64,000 nucleotides of DNA from Mesorhizobium sp. B4-1-3 (GCF_006439355.1 NZ_VFTG01000015.1:1-64000); one strand, 5' to 3'. Counted from the first letter of the stretch, positions 45,388 through 54,075 are shown. Numbers and translations are program-made. The notes: generated by a model from the sequence alone, not told the origin.

Positions 45388-45754
45388 GAATACCTGTCTG
45401 ATTGATGTCTATGGTCTGGCGCGGAAAAATGGCCGCGAATCGCGCCGTTTTGATGTCCTAGATATAGGCGCAAACGGTTGCTTTTCCAAGGTTTGCGGCC
45501 ATTTTGCCGGCTTGGCGAGCAGTCTTTTCAAGCCCGCACGAGATGCTGGTCTGCGAAGGTGGGCATCCGACCGTGAAAGCCGCGCCGAAAGGCGGTCTCG
45601 CAAGTGCCGTACCGGAGGATTCCGCACCTGGGCGGCTCGCAGGGTCTTCAGCGCTTCGCCGCCGGCCCCCGTCACATGGACGCCTGCTTCGTAGGGCACT
45701 ACATTCGGCGCTGTCAGCGGAGCATCTTCATGGACACCAAGCCCGCCCCTTTTC
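45388..45754. other. Gene-free divergent region between gyrB and the P450 gene
   Basis: 367 bases with no supported gene. It must hold the gyrB promoter (minus) and the P450 promoter (plus). The last 25 bases (45730-45754) encode a plausible P450 N-terminus in the wrong frame; see the finding. I see no operator or RNA motif. Confidence 0.55.
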
Positions 45755-47101
45755 GTGCCGCCGGCGCCGAAGCCGCGCACAACGCCGCCTTCGACGCTGG
45801 AGATGATGCGCATCGTCTACCGCAACCCGCTCGAGCTGTGGGGCGAGCACACCTACAACGAGCCCTGGATCTCGGTGACCGGCGTCGGCGGGCCGCTGGT
45901 GATCGCCAACGATCCGGGCCTCATCCGCCATGTGCTGATCGACAACGCCAGGAACTACAAGATGGCCACGGTGCGCCAGCTGATCCTGCGGCCGATCCTG
46001 CGCGACGGGCTGCTGACCGCCGAGGGCGAGGTCTGGAAGCGTTCCCGCAAGGCGATGGCGCCCGTCTTCACGCCGCGCCACATCTTCGGCTTCGCCGCGC
46101 CGATGCTGAAGCGCACGCTGGATTTCGTCACCAGATACGAGGCCGGTGGCACGACCGACGTCGCTCACGACATGACGCTGCTCACCTATGACATTCTGGC
46201 CGAGACGCTGTTTTCCGGCGAGATCGCCGGCGAGCCAGGCAGCTTCGCCAAGGAGATCGACCGCCTGTTCGAGACCATGGGCCGCGTCGATCCGCTCGAC
46301 CTTCTGCGCGCGCCGGAATGGCTGCCTCGGCTGACCCGCATCCGCGGCCGCAAGACCATGGCCTATTTTCGCAACATCGTCGCCAACACGGTGAGGATGC
46401 GCGAGGAGCGGATGAAGCGCGATCCTGGCGGCGTGCCACAGGATTTCCTCACGCTTCTGCTGCGCGCCGAGGGACCGGACGGGCTGACCCGCGCCGAGGT
46501 CGAGGACAACATCATCACCTTCATCGGAGCCGGCCACGAGACGACCGCGCGGGCGCTGGGCTGGACCATCTATTGCCTGGCCGAGGCGCCCTGGGAGCGC
46601 GACAAGGTCGAGCAGGAGATCGACGCGGTGCTGGCGCGTGAGCCCGACCCGACCAAGTGGCTGGACGCGATGCCGTTCACCCGCGCCGCCTTCGAGGAGG
46701 CGCTCAGGCTCTATCCGCCGGCGCCCTCGATCAACCGCGAGCCGATCGAGCCGGAGACCTGGAACGGTCTCTATATCCCGAAATATGCCGCCGTGCTGGT
46801 GATGCCCTGGGTCGTGCATCGCCACAGAAAACTCTGGGACAGGCCAGACGCCTTCCTGCCGGAGCGCTTCCATCCGGAAAACCGCGACCGGATCGACCGC
46901 TTCCAGTACCTGCCCTTCGGCGCCGGGCCGCGCGTCTGCATCGGCGCCAGCTTCGCCATGCAGGAGGCGATCATCGCGCTGGCGATCCTGTTGTCGCGCT
47001 TCCGCTTCGATACGACATCGCAGACCCGGCCATGGCCGGTGCAGAAGCTCACCACGCAGCCGCAGGGCGGCCTGCCGATGCAGGTCTCCCGGCGGGTGTA
47101 A
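45755..47101 (+). CDS. Cytochrome P450
   Basis: A 448-residue soluble cytochrome P450. The I-helix has GAGHETTAR near residue 261, the K-helix EALRLYPP near 312 and the heme loop FGAGPRVCIG with Cys395 as thiolate ligand. A GTG at 45755 gives a Pro-rich start (MPPAPKPRTTPP). An ATG at 45730 would begin MDTKPAPF in another frame, so the natural start may be lost to a one-base shift. No ferredoxin or reductase partner is next to it. The neighbouring convergent gene is NDUFA9-like. Substrate unknown. Confidence 0.92.
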   Translation: MPPAPKPRTTPPSTLEMMRIVYRNPLELWGEHTYNEPWISVTGVGGPLVIANDPGLIRHVLIDNARNYKMATVRQLILRPILRDGLLTAEGEVWKRSRKAMAPVFTPRHIFGFAAPMLKRTLDFVTRYEAGGTTDVAHDMTLLTYDILAETLFSGEIAGEPGSFAKEIDRLFETMGRVDPLDLLRAPEWLPRLTRIRGRKTMAYFRNIVANTVRMREERMKRDPGGVPQDFLTLLLRAEGPDGLTRAEVEDNIITFIGAGHETTARALGWTIYCLAEAPWERDKVEQEIDAVLAREPDPTKWLDAMPFTRAAFEEALRLYPPAPSINREPIEPETWNGLYIPKYAAVLVMPWVVHRHRKLWDRPDAFLPERFHPENRDRIDRFQYLPFGAGPRVCIGASFAMQEAIIALAILLSRFRFDTTSQTRPWPVQKLTTQPQGGLPMQVSRRV

Positions 47102-47109
47102 GGAATGCT

Positions 47110-48093
47110 TTAGCGGTCGGCGATCGGCCGGCGCTGCTGGAACTGGCCGGCGGCGCGGAAGCGCCAGAGATAGCTGGGCAGGATGGTGGCGATCGCCTGC
47201 GGCTGGATGCCGAGACCGGTAAGCGTCCTGGCTGCTTTGGCGGCTTCGTCCGAGACGATGTTGTGCTCGCGCAACTGGAGCACCTGGTCCTTGGTCAGGA
47301 GCGGATTGGGCAGCAGCTGAAGGATCGACGCCTGGATGTTCGCCACCCACCACGGCACCGGCACCAGCAGGCGCCTGCGGTCGATCACGGCAAGCATCTC
47401 CTCCATGCATTCCTTGAACGTCAGCACCTGCGGGCCGCCGAGTTCATAAATCTGGCCGCCCTTGACATTGCCGTCGACCGAGCGCGCGATCGCTTCGGCG
47501 ACGTCGCCGACATAGACCGGCTGCAGCTTGTTCTGCCCGCCGCCGATCAGCGGCAGGACGGGCGAGAGGCGCGCCATGCCGGCGAAGCGGTTGAAGAAGC
47601 GGTCCTCCGGTCCGAAATTGATCGACGGCCGGAAGATGACGGCATCGGGAATCGTCTCGAACACCGCTTTCTCGCCGAGCGCCTTGGTGCGTGCATAGGC
47701 CGAAGGCGAATTCAGATCGGCGCCCAGGGCCGAGATTTGGGTGAGACCGGCGCCGACCGAGCGTGCGGCCTCGGCGACGGCGCGCGCGCCGAAATCGTGG
47801 ACCGCGCCGAACTTCTGGCGCCCGGTCTCATGCAGGATGGCGACGAGGTTGACGACGTGGTCGGCGCCTTGCACGGCGCGGTCGACCGACCAGCGCACGC
47901 GCACATTGGCCTGCACCGGCTGGATCTGGCCGACATTGCCGAGCGGCTGCACATGGCCGGCAAGATCGGGCCGCCGGCAGGCGACCCGGATGCGGTAGCC
48001 GCGCTTGGCAAGCGCACGCACCACATGGCGACCGACGAAACCCGAACCGCCGAAGACGACGACGAGCTTGGGGGTCTGCAGGATTTCGGTCAT
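47110..48093 (-). CDS. Complex I NDUFA9 subunit family protein (NAD-binding)
   Basis: A 327-residue atypical short-chain dehydrogenase/reductase with VFGGSGFVGRHVVRAL near residue 14, and FRPSINFGPEDRFFNRF near 155. This matches the NDUFA9-like group found beside complex I in mitochondria and widespread in alphaproteobacteria. No membrane helix is obvious except perhaps the C-terminus. ATG 48093 starts at the first strand. It converges with the P450 gene, with eight bases between the stops. Confidence 0.9.
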   Translation of the reverse strand: MTEILQTPKLVVVFGGSGFVGRHVVRALAKRGYRIRVACRRPDLAGHVQPLGNVGQIQPVQANVRVRWSVDRAVQGADHVVNLVAILHETGRQKFGAVHDFGARAVAEAARSVGAGLTQISALGADLNSPSAYARTKALGEKAVFETIPDAVIFRPSINFGPEDRFFNRFAGMARLSPVLPLIGGGQNKLQPVYVGDVAEAIARSVDGNVKGGQIYELGGPQVLTFKECMEEMLAVIDRRRLLVPVPWWVANIQASILQLLPNPLLTKDQVLQLREHNIVSDEAAKAARTLTGLGIQPQAIATILPSYLWRFRAAGQFQQRRPIADR

Positions 48094-48472
48094 GATCGGC
48101 TCCGCGCGCGTGCTTGGCTGAAGCCGTTTCTTAATCCGTTTCTCGCCAAAGGCAAAGAGCGACCGGAAGTCGCCATTGCGTTGTTTTTGGACTTGCCCGG
48201 AACGCCTCTCCTGCCGCATTTGAAGAAGACAGAAAACCCCGCCGAAGCGGGGTTTTCCGGGCAGTGTCCGCGCCGAAACAGGGTCCAACGAGGCGGCCTG
48301 ACTTGAGACAGTATCAAGGTGGCGTGAAGCAAGCACGCCCGCCCCCGCCCTGAACGCCCGGCGCGGCCCCGCCAACCGCGAGCCAGACGAAACCAACCAG
48401 GGCGGCTCGCGGCATGGGATGCCGGATATGGGTAGCGTCAAGCGGGAAAAAGGTTCGACAGCGTGGGAAAAA
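48094..48472. other. Gene-free region between NDUFA9-like and Ldh genes
   Basis: 379 bases with no supported gene. It contains the terminator hairpin at 48232-48257 and the promoter of the NDUFA9-like gene. Short open frames here overlap the hairpin and have no ribosome site or family resemblance. Confidence 0.6.
48232..48257. terminator. Terminator hairpin downstream of the Ldh gene
   Basis: GAAAACCCCGC (48232-48242) and GCGGGGTTTTC (48247-48257) pair perfectly around a four-base loop, which reads TTCG on the minus strand. The A and T runs make it a rho-independent terminator. It lies about 215 bases after the Ldh stop on the minus strand and would end that operon; it could also stop plus-strand transcription. 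Confidence 0.85.
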
Positions 48473-49474
48473 TCAGGCCGAATAGCGCTCGGCGAATTCG
48501 GAGATGCGCTGCACGACCGCCCTGGAGGTGGTGATACCGCGCGCCTTGGCCTTCTCCGCGGCTTCGGCGCGGGAGCGGCCGGGAATATGCACGCCATAGC
48601 GCCGCCGCAGCCGGTCGAGCTGGTCCTTCATGCGCTGTTCGAAATCCGGGTCGAGCAGTTTTGGTTCGATGGCCAGGACGAAAAGGCCGGTGCCGGGGCT
48701 CTCCGCCCCACCGGTGAACCAGGGCGCGTCGAGCGACCAGTTGGCGCCGGAAATGCCGGCGGCCAGCACCTCGACCATCAAGGCGATGTTGGCCCCGCGC
48801 TGGCCGCCAAAGGCAAGCATCGCGCCCTTCATGGCCGCCGCCGGATCGGTGGTCGGGTTGCCGCTGGCGTCCAGCGCCCAGCCTTCGGGGATCTTCTTGC
48901 CGTCCTCGGCCGCCTTGCGGATGTTGACGAAGGCGGTGGCGCTCGACGACTGGTCGATGACCAGCGGCGGCCCGTCGGCGGCGGGCGAGGCGAAGGACAT
49001 CGGGTTGGTGCAATAGACCGGCTTGACCGAGCCTGACCCGGCCAGCACCGCCGGCCCGTTGGTGGCGGCGAAGGAAACCAGCCCCTGTTCCGCCAGCCGG
49101 CCGGTGAAATAGCCGAGCGCGCCGCATGTATAGGCGTTCTTCTGCGAGAAGATCGAAACGCCGAACAGTTTTGCCGCCTTGACCAGGTCGTCGATCGTGC
49201 GGTCGAAGCCGGTATGGGCAAGCCCGCCGCGCGCGTCGGAGAGATAGACGGCGAGCGCCGGCCGGGTGACCACCGGATCGGCATTGCCGTCGATGCGGCC
49301 GGCTTCGAGCGCCTCCAGATAGTCGATCAAATGCGACAGGCCGACCGCCGACAGGCCTTCGGCCTCGGCCGCGATGATGGAAGCTGTCAGCGACTGCGCC
49401 GCCTCCTCATTGGCGCCGGCGCCGAGCGCCGCCATCCGGCATAGGCCTGTTGCCTGGTCGAGAGTGAGTTGCAT
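48473..49474 (-). CDS. Ldh family (malate/lactate/imine) oxidoreductase
   Basis: A 333-residue NAD(P)-dependent enzyme of the Ldh2/MDG family, a fold distinct from classical lactate dehydrogenases. The family includes malate, ureidoglycolate, 2,3-diketogulonate and Delta1-piperideine-2-carboxylate reductases (DpkA). Characteristic segments are HLIDYLEALEAGRI, DARGGLAHTGFDRTI and FAATNGPAVLAGSG followed by VYCTNPMSFA. It is the last gene of the minus-strand ABC transporter unit, so a role on an amino acid derived 2-oxo acid or cyclic imine is plausible. That substrate is inference. Confidence 0.88.
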   Translation of the reverse strand: MQLTLDQATGLCRMAALGAGANEEAAQSLTASIIAAEAEGLSAVGLSHLIDYLEALEAGRIDGNADPVVTRPALAVYLSDARGGLAHTGFDRTIDDLVKAAKLFGVSIFSQKNAYTCGALGYFTGRLAEQGLVSFAATNGPAVLAGSGSVKPVYCTNPMSFASPAADGPPLVIDQSSSATAFVNIRKAAEDGKKIPEGWALDASGNPTTDPAAAMKGAMLAFGGQRGANIALMVEVLAAGISGANWSLDAPWFTGGAESPGTGLFVLAIEPKLLDPDFEQRMKDQLDRLRRRYGVHIPGRSRAEAAEKAKARGITTSRAVVQRISEFAERYSA

Positions 49475-49489
49475 CAGAGTTGCCCTGCA

Positions 49490-49563
49490 GCGAGTAGCAA
49501 ATAGGAATAGCGAGTAGGGGAGATAAAGAAACTGTTCGCTATTCGCTACTCTCTATTCGCTAA
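49490..49563. repeat. Imperfect inverted repeat of GCGAATAG/GCGAGTAG motifs
   Basis: The left part (49490-49517) has repeated GCGAGTAG/AATAGCGAGTAG, and the right part (49535-49563) holds the near reverse complement (TTCGCTATTCGCTACTC, then TATTCGC). It forms a long imperfect hairpin between hisM and the Ldh gene, and its right arm overlaps the hisM stop. It is similar in style, though not in exact sequence, to 15244-15314. Confidence 0.6.
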
Positions 49564-50369
49564 CCGATTTTGACCGGAATCCGCGCCTCGATCCGGCTGA
49601 ACACGAAGACCAGAATGCCGGTAATCGTCATATAGATCAGCGCCAGAAGCAGCAAAGGCTCGTAGGTCAGGTAGGTGTCCTGGCGCACCTTGGAGGAGAC
49701 GGCGAAGATGTCGATGACACTGATCGTCGCTACCAGCGGCGTCGATTTCAGCTGCAGCACGGTCTCGCCCGTCAGCGTCGGCAGCGCCCGGTAGAAGGCT
49801 TGCGGCAGCCAGATGCGGCGGAAGATTTTCCAGCGGCTCATGCCGAACGCTCGGGCCGCCTCCAGCTGTCCGCGCGGCACGCCGGCAAAGGCGCCGCGCA
49901 TCACCTCGCCCTCATAGCCGGCGAAGGAGAAGGTCAGCGCCACCACGGCATAGGGCCAGGCCTGCCTCAGATACGGCCATAGCCACGATTCGCGGATCCA
50001 CGGATATTGCGGGAAGATCGAGCCGAGGCCGTAATAGAGCAGCCAGAGCTGCAGGAGCAGCGGCGTTCCCCGGATGATGGTGCAGAAGGCCTTTGCCGGC
50101 GCCGAGAACCAGATCGGCCCGCCGGCCTGGGCGAGCCCGAGCGGCACGGCGAGCGCAAAGCCCAGCGCGCAAGTGACGGCAAGGATCCACAGCGCCCGCC
50201 AGATGCCTATCAGGCCCATTTCCCAATATTGTGGCAGCCAGTCCCAACGCATGAAGAAAGCCGCGCAGAGCACGAGCGCCAAGGCGATCAGAATCAGCAC
50301 GATGCGGTGCGGCTTGAGCCAGATCGAGGCGCGCGCCGCCATGTTGATCGCGGTGGCTTCGGCCGACAT
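49560..50369 (-). CDS. Polar amino acid ABC transporter permease (HisM-like)
   Basis: A 269-residue inner-membrane permease with about five to six helices and the EAA loop (GVPRGQLEAARAFGMSRWKIFRRIWLPQA) that contacts the ATPase. The sequence IIRGTPLLLQLWLLYYGLG is typical of the HisM/ArtM group for basic or polar amino acids. Its ATG overlaps the stop of the partner permease by four bases. Together with the other permease, binding protein and ATPase it makes a complete importer. Confidence 0.93.
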   Translation of the reverse strand: MSAEATAINMAARASIWLKPHRIVLILIALALVLCAAFFMRWDWLPQYWEMGLIGIWRALWILAVTCALGFALAVPLGLAQAGGPIWFSAPAKAFCTIIRGTPLLLQLWLLYYGLGSIFPQYPWIRESWLWPYLRQAWPYAVVALTFSFAGYEGEVMRGAFAGVPRGQLEAARAFGMSRWKIFRRIWLPQAFYRALPTLTGETVLQLKSTPLVATISVIDIFAVSSKVRQDTYLTYEPLLLLALIYMTITGILVFVFSRIEARIPVKIG

Positions 50370-51079
50370 CAGCGCGCCTCCTTGACGGAGGGCATGCCAC
50401 GCCGCGACCAGGCCTCGACGCGGCCGATGATCAGGTTGGAGAACAGCGTGAGCGCGAGATAAAGCGCGCCGGCGGCGAGATAGAAGAGCAGATAAGCCTT
50501 GGTGACACCCGCCGCCTGGCGCGTCGCCAGCGTCAGTTCGAAGAAGCCGACGACGGCAAGCAGCGCGGTGTCCTTGGTGGCGATGAGCCACAGATTGGCA
50601 AGGCCGGGGATGGCGAAGGGCAGCATGGCTGGCAGCGTGATGCGCCTGAGCATCAGGCCGGGCGACATGCCGTAGGCGCGGGCAGCCTCGATCTGGCCTT
50701 GCGGGATGGCGAGGATGGCGCCGCGGATGACTTCGGTCGAATAGGCGCCCTGGACGAAACCCAGCACGAAGATGCCGGCCGCGAGCCCGCTGATGTCGAC
50801 ACGGCTGTAGCCCATCGCCGTCAGCACCTGGTTGATGAGGTCGGTTCCGGCATAATAGAGCAAAAGGATCAGCACCAGTTCCGGCACCGCGCGGACCACC
50901 GTGGTGTAGACGGCCAGAAGGTCGCGCGTCACCGGGCCGCCATAGAGCTTGCCGAAGGCGCCGGCGGTGCCGATCATGAGGCCGAGGCAGGTGGCGCCCA
51001 CGGCGATTTCGACCGAATGCAGCAGGCCGGTCAGCAGCGTGCTGCCCCAGCCGGGCGCCACGGGTGACAGGAGTTCCAT
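50369..51079 (-). CDS. Polar amino acid ABC transporter permease (HisQ-like)
   Basis: A 236-residue permease with the EAA loop IPQGQIEAARAYGMSPGLMLRRITLP and the segment VVRAVPELVLILLLYYAG, typical of the HisQ subunit. The ATG at 51079 (MELLSPVAP) places the first helix at the N-terminus; the frame is open 27 codons further into the repeat region. It is separated from the binding-protein gene by the family A repeat at 51141-51235. Confidence 0.92.
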   Translation of the reverse strand: MELLSPVAPGWGSTLLTGLLHSVEIAVGATCLGLMIGTAGAFGKLYGGPVTRDLLAVYTTVVRAVPELVLILLLYYAGTDLINQVLTAMGYSRVDISGLAAGIFVLGFVQGAYSTEVIRGAILAIPQGQIEAARAYGMSPGLMLRRITLPAMLPFAIPGLANLWLIATKDTALLAVVGFFELTLATRQAAGVTKAYLLFYLAAGALYLALTLFSNLIIGRVEAWSRRGMPSVKEAR

Positions 51080-51140
51080 GATGCCGGCCGCGGAGGCCGG
51101 AAGAAAGGCGTCGATCAGCTTCGCCCCCGGATTGCTGGCA

Positions 51141-51235
51141 AGAGCGGTTCGCCGTTTCACGGAAACGGCGAACCGCTCAATTTTTTGTTTCGCGCAACTC
51201 CGGCCGGAAAACCGCTCACACTGGAATTGCTCTAG
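51141..51235. repeat. Dispersed repeat, family A, between binding protein and permease genes
   Basis: An inverted copy of the 42804-42908 element: it reads AGAGCGGTTCGCCGTTTCAC at the left and CCGGAAAACCGCTCACACTG, then GAATTGCTCTAG, at the right. GCGGTTCGCCGTTTC and GAAACGGCGAACCGC make a strong internal stem. Inside the ABC operon it could stabilise the binding-protein mRNA relative to the permeases. Confidence 0.85.
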
Positions 51236-51321
51236 CTGCTGGCGTCGAGCTCAGCGACTTGCATGCATGGCAAGGTTTGGGCATGGCGCCGACGCCATGC
51301 CCTCACTCATGTGCGAGAGGC

Positions 51322-52119
51322 TCAGTTCGACTGCGTGGCGCCGCCATAGATGTCGAAGTCGAAATACTTCTTCGAGATCTCGTCATATTTGCCGTTGGCG
51401 CGGATCGCCTTGATGCCGGCGTTGAACTTTTCCTTGAGTGCCGTGTCTTCTTTGCGGATACCCGCGCCGACGCCCGGCCCAAGCACTTCGTCGTCCGGAG
51501 CCACCATGCCCTTCAGGTCGCAGCAGGCCTTGCCCTGGTCGGTTTTCAGGAATTCGCCGAGCGCGATCGAGTCGGCCTGCACCGCGTCGATGCGACCGGC
51601 GGCCAGATCGTTGTTGGCTTCGTCCTGCGTCTGATATTCCTTGATCTCCTGCGCGCCGGTGAAGTGCTTCTTGGCGTAGACGGCATGCACGGTCGACACC
51701 TGGACGCCGATCACCTTGCCCTTGAGGTCGTCAGGCGTGGCGCCGAATTTCTGGTCTTTCGGCCCGATGATCGCGGTCGGGGTGTTGTAGTACTTGTCCG
51801 AGAAGTCGATCGTCTTCTTGCGCTCGTCGGTGATCGACATCGAGGAGACGATGGCGTCGATCTTCTTGGTGGTCAGCGCCGGGATGATGCCGTCCCAGGC
51901 GACCGGGGTGATGACGCAGTCGAGTTTCTCCTCGGCACAGACGGCGTTGACGAAGTCGATCTCCCAGCCCACCCATTTGCCGGTCGCGTCGGGCGAGGTG
52001 AAGGGCGGATAGGGCTCGGCGGCGACACCGATCTTGACCTGCTCGGCCTTGGCCACGCCGCCCATCGCCGCGACACCGAGAAGCAGCGCTGCGGCCAATG
52101 TCTTGAGAACAGTCTTCAT
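51322..52119 (-). CDS. Periplasmic amino acid-binding protein of the ABC transporter
   Basis: A 265-residue family 3 solute-binding protein. A Sec signal covers about residues 1-25 (cleaved after AKA). Typical segments are IGVAAEPYPPFTSP, GWEIDFVNAVCAEEKL, and the signature SSMSITDERKKTIDFSDKYY. The final KYFDFDIYGG resembles lysine/arginine/ornithine-type receptors. Ligand is likely a basic or guanidino amino acid by context. It lies between the ATPase and permease genes. Confidence 0.92.
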   Translation of the reverse strand: MKTVLKTLAAALLLGVAAMGGVAKAEQVKIGVAAEPYPPFTSPDATGKWVGWEIDFVNAVCAEEKLDCVITPVAWDGIIPALTTKKIDAIVSSMSITDERKKTIDFSDKYYNTPTAIIGPKDQKFGATPDDLKGKVIGVQVSTVHAVYAKKHFTGAQEIKEYQTQDEANNDLAAGRIDAVQADSIALGEFLKTDQGKACCDLKGMVAPDDEVLGPGVGAGIRKEDTALKEKFNAGIKAIRANGKYDEISKKYFDFDIYGGATQSN

Positions 52120-52176
52120 TTCAGGACTCCCAGTTTGTTGTTGTTCCCGGTTTTTCGCTCCGCTTGATGCCGGCTC

Positions 52177-52992
52177 CTAGCCGACATTGCGGAGGAATTG
52201 TTTGAGCCTTTCGGATTTGGGCGCGCCGAACAATTGTTCCGGCGCACCTTCCTCCTCGACCAGCCCGTTGTAGAGGTAGACGACATGCGTCGCGACCTCG
52301 CGGGCGAACTTCATTTCATGCGTCACCAGCACCATGGTGCGCCCCTCGCGCGCCAGGTCGCCGATCACTTTCAGCACCTCCCCGACCAGTTCCGGGTCGA
52401 GCGCCGACGTGGGCTCGTCGAACAGCATGACGCGCGGATTGATCGCCAGCGCGCGGGCGATCGCGGCGCGCTGCTGCTGTCCGCCGGACAGAAAGGCCGG
52501 ATAGACGTCGCGCTTCTCCGCCAGCCCGACGCGGGCGAGCAGCTTTTCGGCCTGCGCGATCGCCTCGTCGCGCTTGACGCTCAGCACATGCACCGGAACC
52601 TCGATGACGTTCTCGATCAGCGTCATGTGGCTCCAGAGATTGAAATTCTGGAACACCATGCCGAGCTTGGAGCGGATCCGCTCGATCTGCCTGCGGTCGG
52701 CCGGAATGGTGTGGCCGTGGCTGTCGGCCTTGAGCTTGATCTCTTCGCCATTGACCCGGATGATGCCGCTGGTCGGGTTCTCCAGGCAGTTGATGCATCG
52801 CAGCAGCGTCGATTTGCCCGAACCCGAGCCGCCGATGATGGCGATCACCTCGCCGTCGCGCGCCGACAGCGAAACGCCCTTTAGCACGTGCAGCTGGCCG
52901 AATTTCTTATGCAGGTTCTCGACATGGATGGCTTCGGCGGCGGCGCTTTGCGCCTTGCCGGATTGGACTGCGGCAGCGTCCGCCACGCTCAC
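52177..52992 (-). CDS. Amino acid ABC transporter ATP-binding protein (HisP-like)
   Basis: A 271-residue ATPase with Walker A GGSGSGKST near residues 54-62, Q-loop FQNFNLWSHMT, signature LSGGQQQR, Walker B VMLFDEPTSALD and the switch His in LVTHEMKF. This is the HisP/GlnQ class. GTG at 52992 is the start, after AGAGGT. It is the first gene of a minus-strand operon that runs hisP-like, binding protein, hisQ-like, hisM-like, Ldh. It diverges from the dimethylargininase-like gene. Confidence 0.94.
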   Translation of the reverse strand: MSVADAAAVQSGKAQSAAAEAIHVENLHKKFGQLHVLKGVSLSARDGEVIAIIGGSGSGKSTLLRCINCLENPTSGIIRVNGEEIKLKADSHGHTIPADRRQIERIRSKLGMVFQNFNLWSHMTLIENVIEVPVHVLSVKRDEAIAQAEKLLARVGLAEKRDVYPAFLSGGQQQRAAIARALAINPRVMLFDEPTSALDPELVGEVLKVIGDLAREGRTMVLVTHEMKFAREVATHVVYLYNGLVEEEGAPEQLFGAPKSERLKQFLRNVG

Positions 52993-53122
52993 CGGGCGAC
53001 CTCTATAAGGTCCAAGGCAGTTCGTCGAACGTCCATCCGGTTAATCAACATCCGCTGTACTGCCCGCTCCAGACTCAAGCATGGACCCGACAGCGCGAGC
53101 CCGTCAATCCCGCTCATTACGG

Positions 53123-53153
53123 CACTTGCGGCGTTGTTGTGCAAGTGTATAAA
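53123..53153 (+). promoter_or_regulatory. Promoter with palindromic operator upstream of the hydrolase gene
   Basis: CACTTGC (53123-53129) and GCAAGTG (53141-53147) form a perfect inverted repeat with an 11-base spacer. It overlaps a possible promoter: TTGCGG (53126-53131), 16 bases, TATAAA (53148-53153). A dimeric regulator bound here would cover the -35/-10 spacer. The TetR regulator in the downstream operon is the obvious candidate. Motif and geometry are seen; binding is inferred. Confidence 0.6.
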
Positions 53154-53155
53154 TA

Positions 53156-53198
53156 GCCCTTCATGAAATTTTTTCGCTTTTTTTCATTTTAGAAGGGC
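53156..53198 (+). promoter_or_regulatory. 5' leader hairpin that could mask the ribosome-binding site
   Basis: GCCCTTC (53156-53162) is the exact reverse complement of GAAGGGC (53192-53198), which contains the ribosome site of the gene starting at 53203. An inner ATGAAA (53163-53168) pairs with TTTCAT (53182-53187). With a start of transcription near 53160, the hairpin would sit at the very 5' end of the mRNA and hide GAAGGG. Confidence 0.5.
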
Positions 53199-53202
53199 AT
53201 CG

Positions 53203-54075
53203 ATGAGCGCTTTCGGGTCACAGTCCATGGCGGCGCCGCTGCGGCGTGTGCTGATGCGTTCGGCGGCCAATGCCATGCGCGACGCCGACAGGGCTGCCTG
53301 GCATTATGGCCCAGGGTTCAACCCGGCGAAGGCAGCCGCCCAACACGCGGCCCTTGCCGAACTGGTGGCGGCTTCCGGCGCCGAGATCGAATGGATCGAG
53401 GACAGGGCCGACGGTCTCGCGGATTCGGTGTTCACGCATGATCCGTCGCTGATGACCGATCGCGGCGCGCTGATCCTGTCCATGGGCAAGCCCTTGCGCG
53501 CCAAGGAGCCTTCGCTGCATGAGGAAACTTATAAGAGGCTCGGCATTCCGATCCTCGGCCGCGTCGAGGCTCCCGGCCAGGTCGAGGGCGGCGATTGTGT
53601 ATGGCTGGATGGTCGCACGCTGGCGATCGGGCGCGGTGTGCGCACCAACCAGGAGGGTATCCAGCAGCTAGCCAACCTGCTGACGCCGCTCGGCATTTCC
53701 GTCTATGGCTTCGACCTGCCGCTATGGCAGGGCGAAGAGGCGTGCCTGCATCTGATGTCGGTGATCAGCCCGCTGGCCGACGACCTCGCGCTGGTCTATT
53801 CGCCGCTTCTGCCGGCCCCGTTCTACCAGATGCTGAAGGCGCGCGGCATCCGCCTGGTCGAAGGCGATCCGGAAGAGTTCGCCTCGTCCAACGGCCTCAG
53901 CCTGAACGTGCTGCCGACCAGCCCGTTGAAGGTCATTGCCGTGGCCGGCTTCCCCAGGACCAAAGCCGCGATGGAAGCCGCCGGCTGCACAGTCGAAATC
54001 TTCGAGGCGGACGCGCTCTGTATCGCCTGCGAAGGCGGGCCGACATGCCTGACGCGGCCGATCCATCGCCAATGA
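53203..54075 (+). CDS. Dimethylarginine dimethylaminohydrolase family protein
   Basis: A 290-residue guanidino-group-modifying enzyme (amidinotransferase/DDAH superfamily). The nucleophile is Cys282 in CEGGPTCLTRP, the general base is His183 in EACLHLMSV, and the acidic and Arg residues lie in VFTHDPSLM and EGGDCVWLDG. DDAH members turn mono- or dimethylarginine into citrulline and a methylamine. Other members act on arginine or related ureido substrates. It starts an operon (ATGA overlap with the TetR gene, then the decarboxylase), and the divergent operon is an amino acid importer. The exact substrate is not settled by sequence. Confidence 0.88.
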   Translation: MSAFGSQSMAAPLRRVLMRSAANAMRDADRAAWHYGPGFNPAKAAAQHAALAELVAASGAEIEWIEDRADGLADSVFTHDPSLMTDRGALILSMGKPLRAKEPSLHEETYKRLGIPILGRVEAPGQVEGGDCVWLDGRTLAIGRGVRTNQEGIQQLANLLTPLGISVYGFDLPLWQGEEACLHLMSVISPLADDLALVYSPLLPAPFYQMLKARGIRLVEGDPEEFASSNGLSLNVLPTSPLKVIAVAGFPRTKAAMEAAGCTVEIFEADALCIACEGGPTCLTRPIHRQ

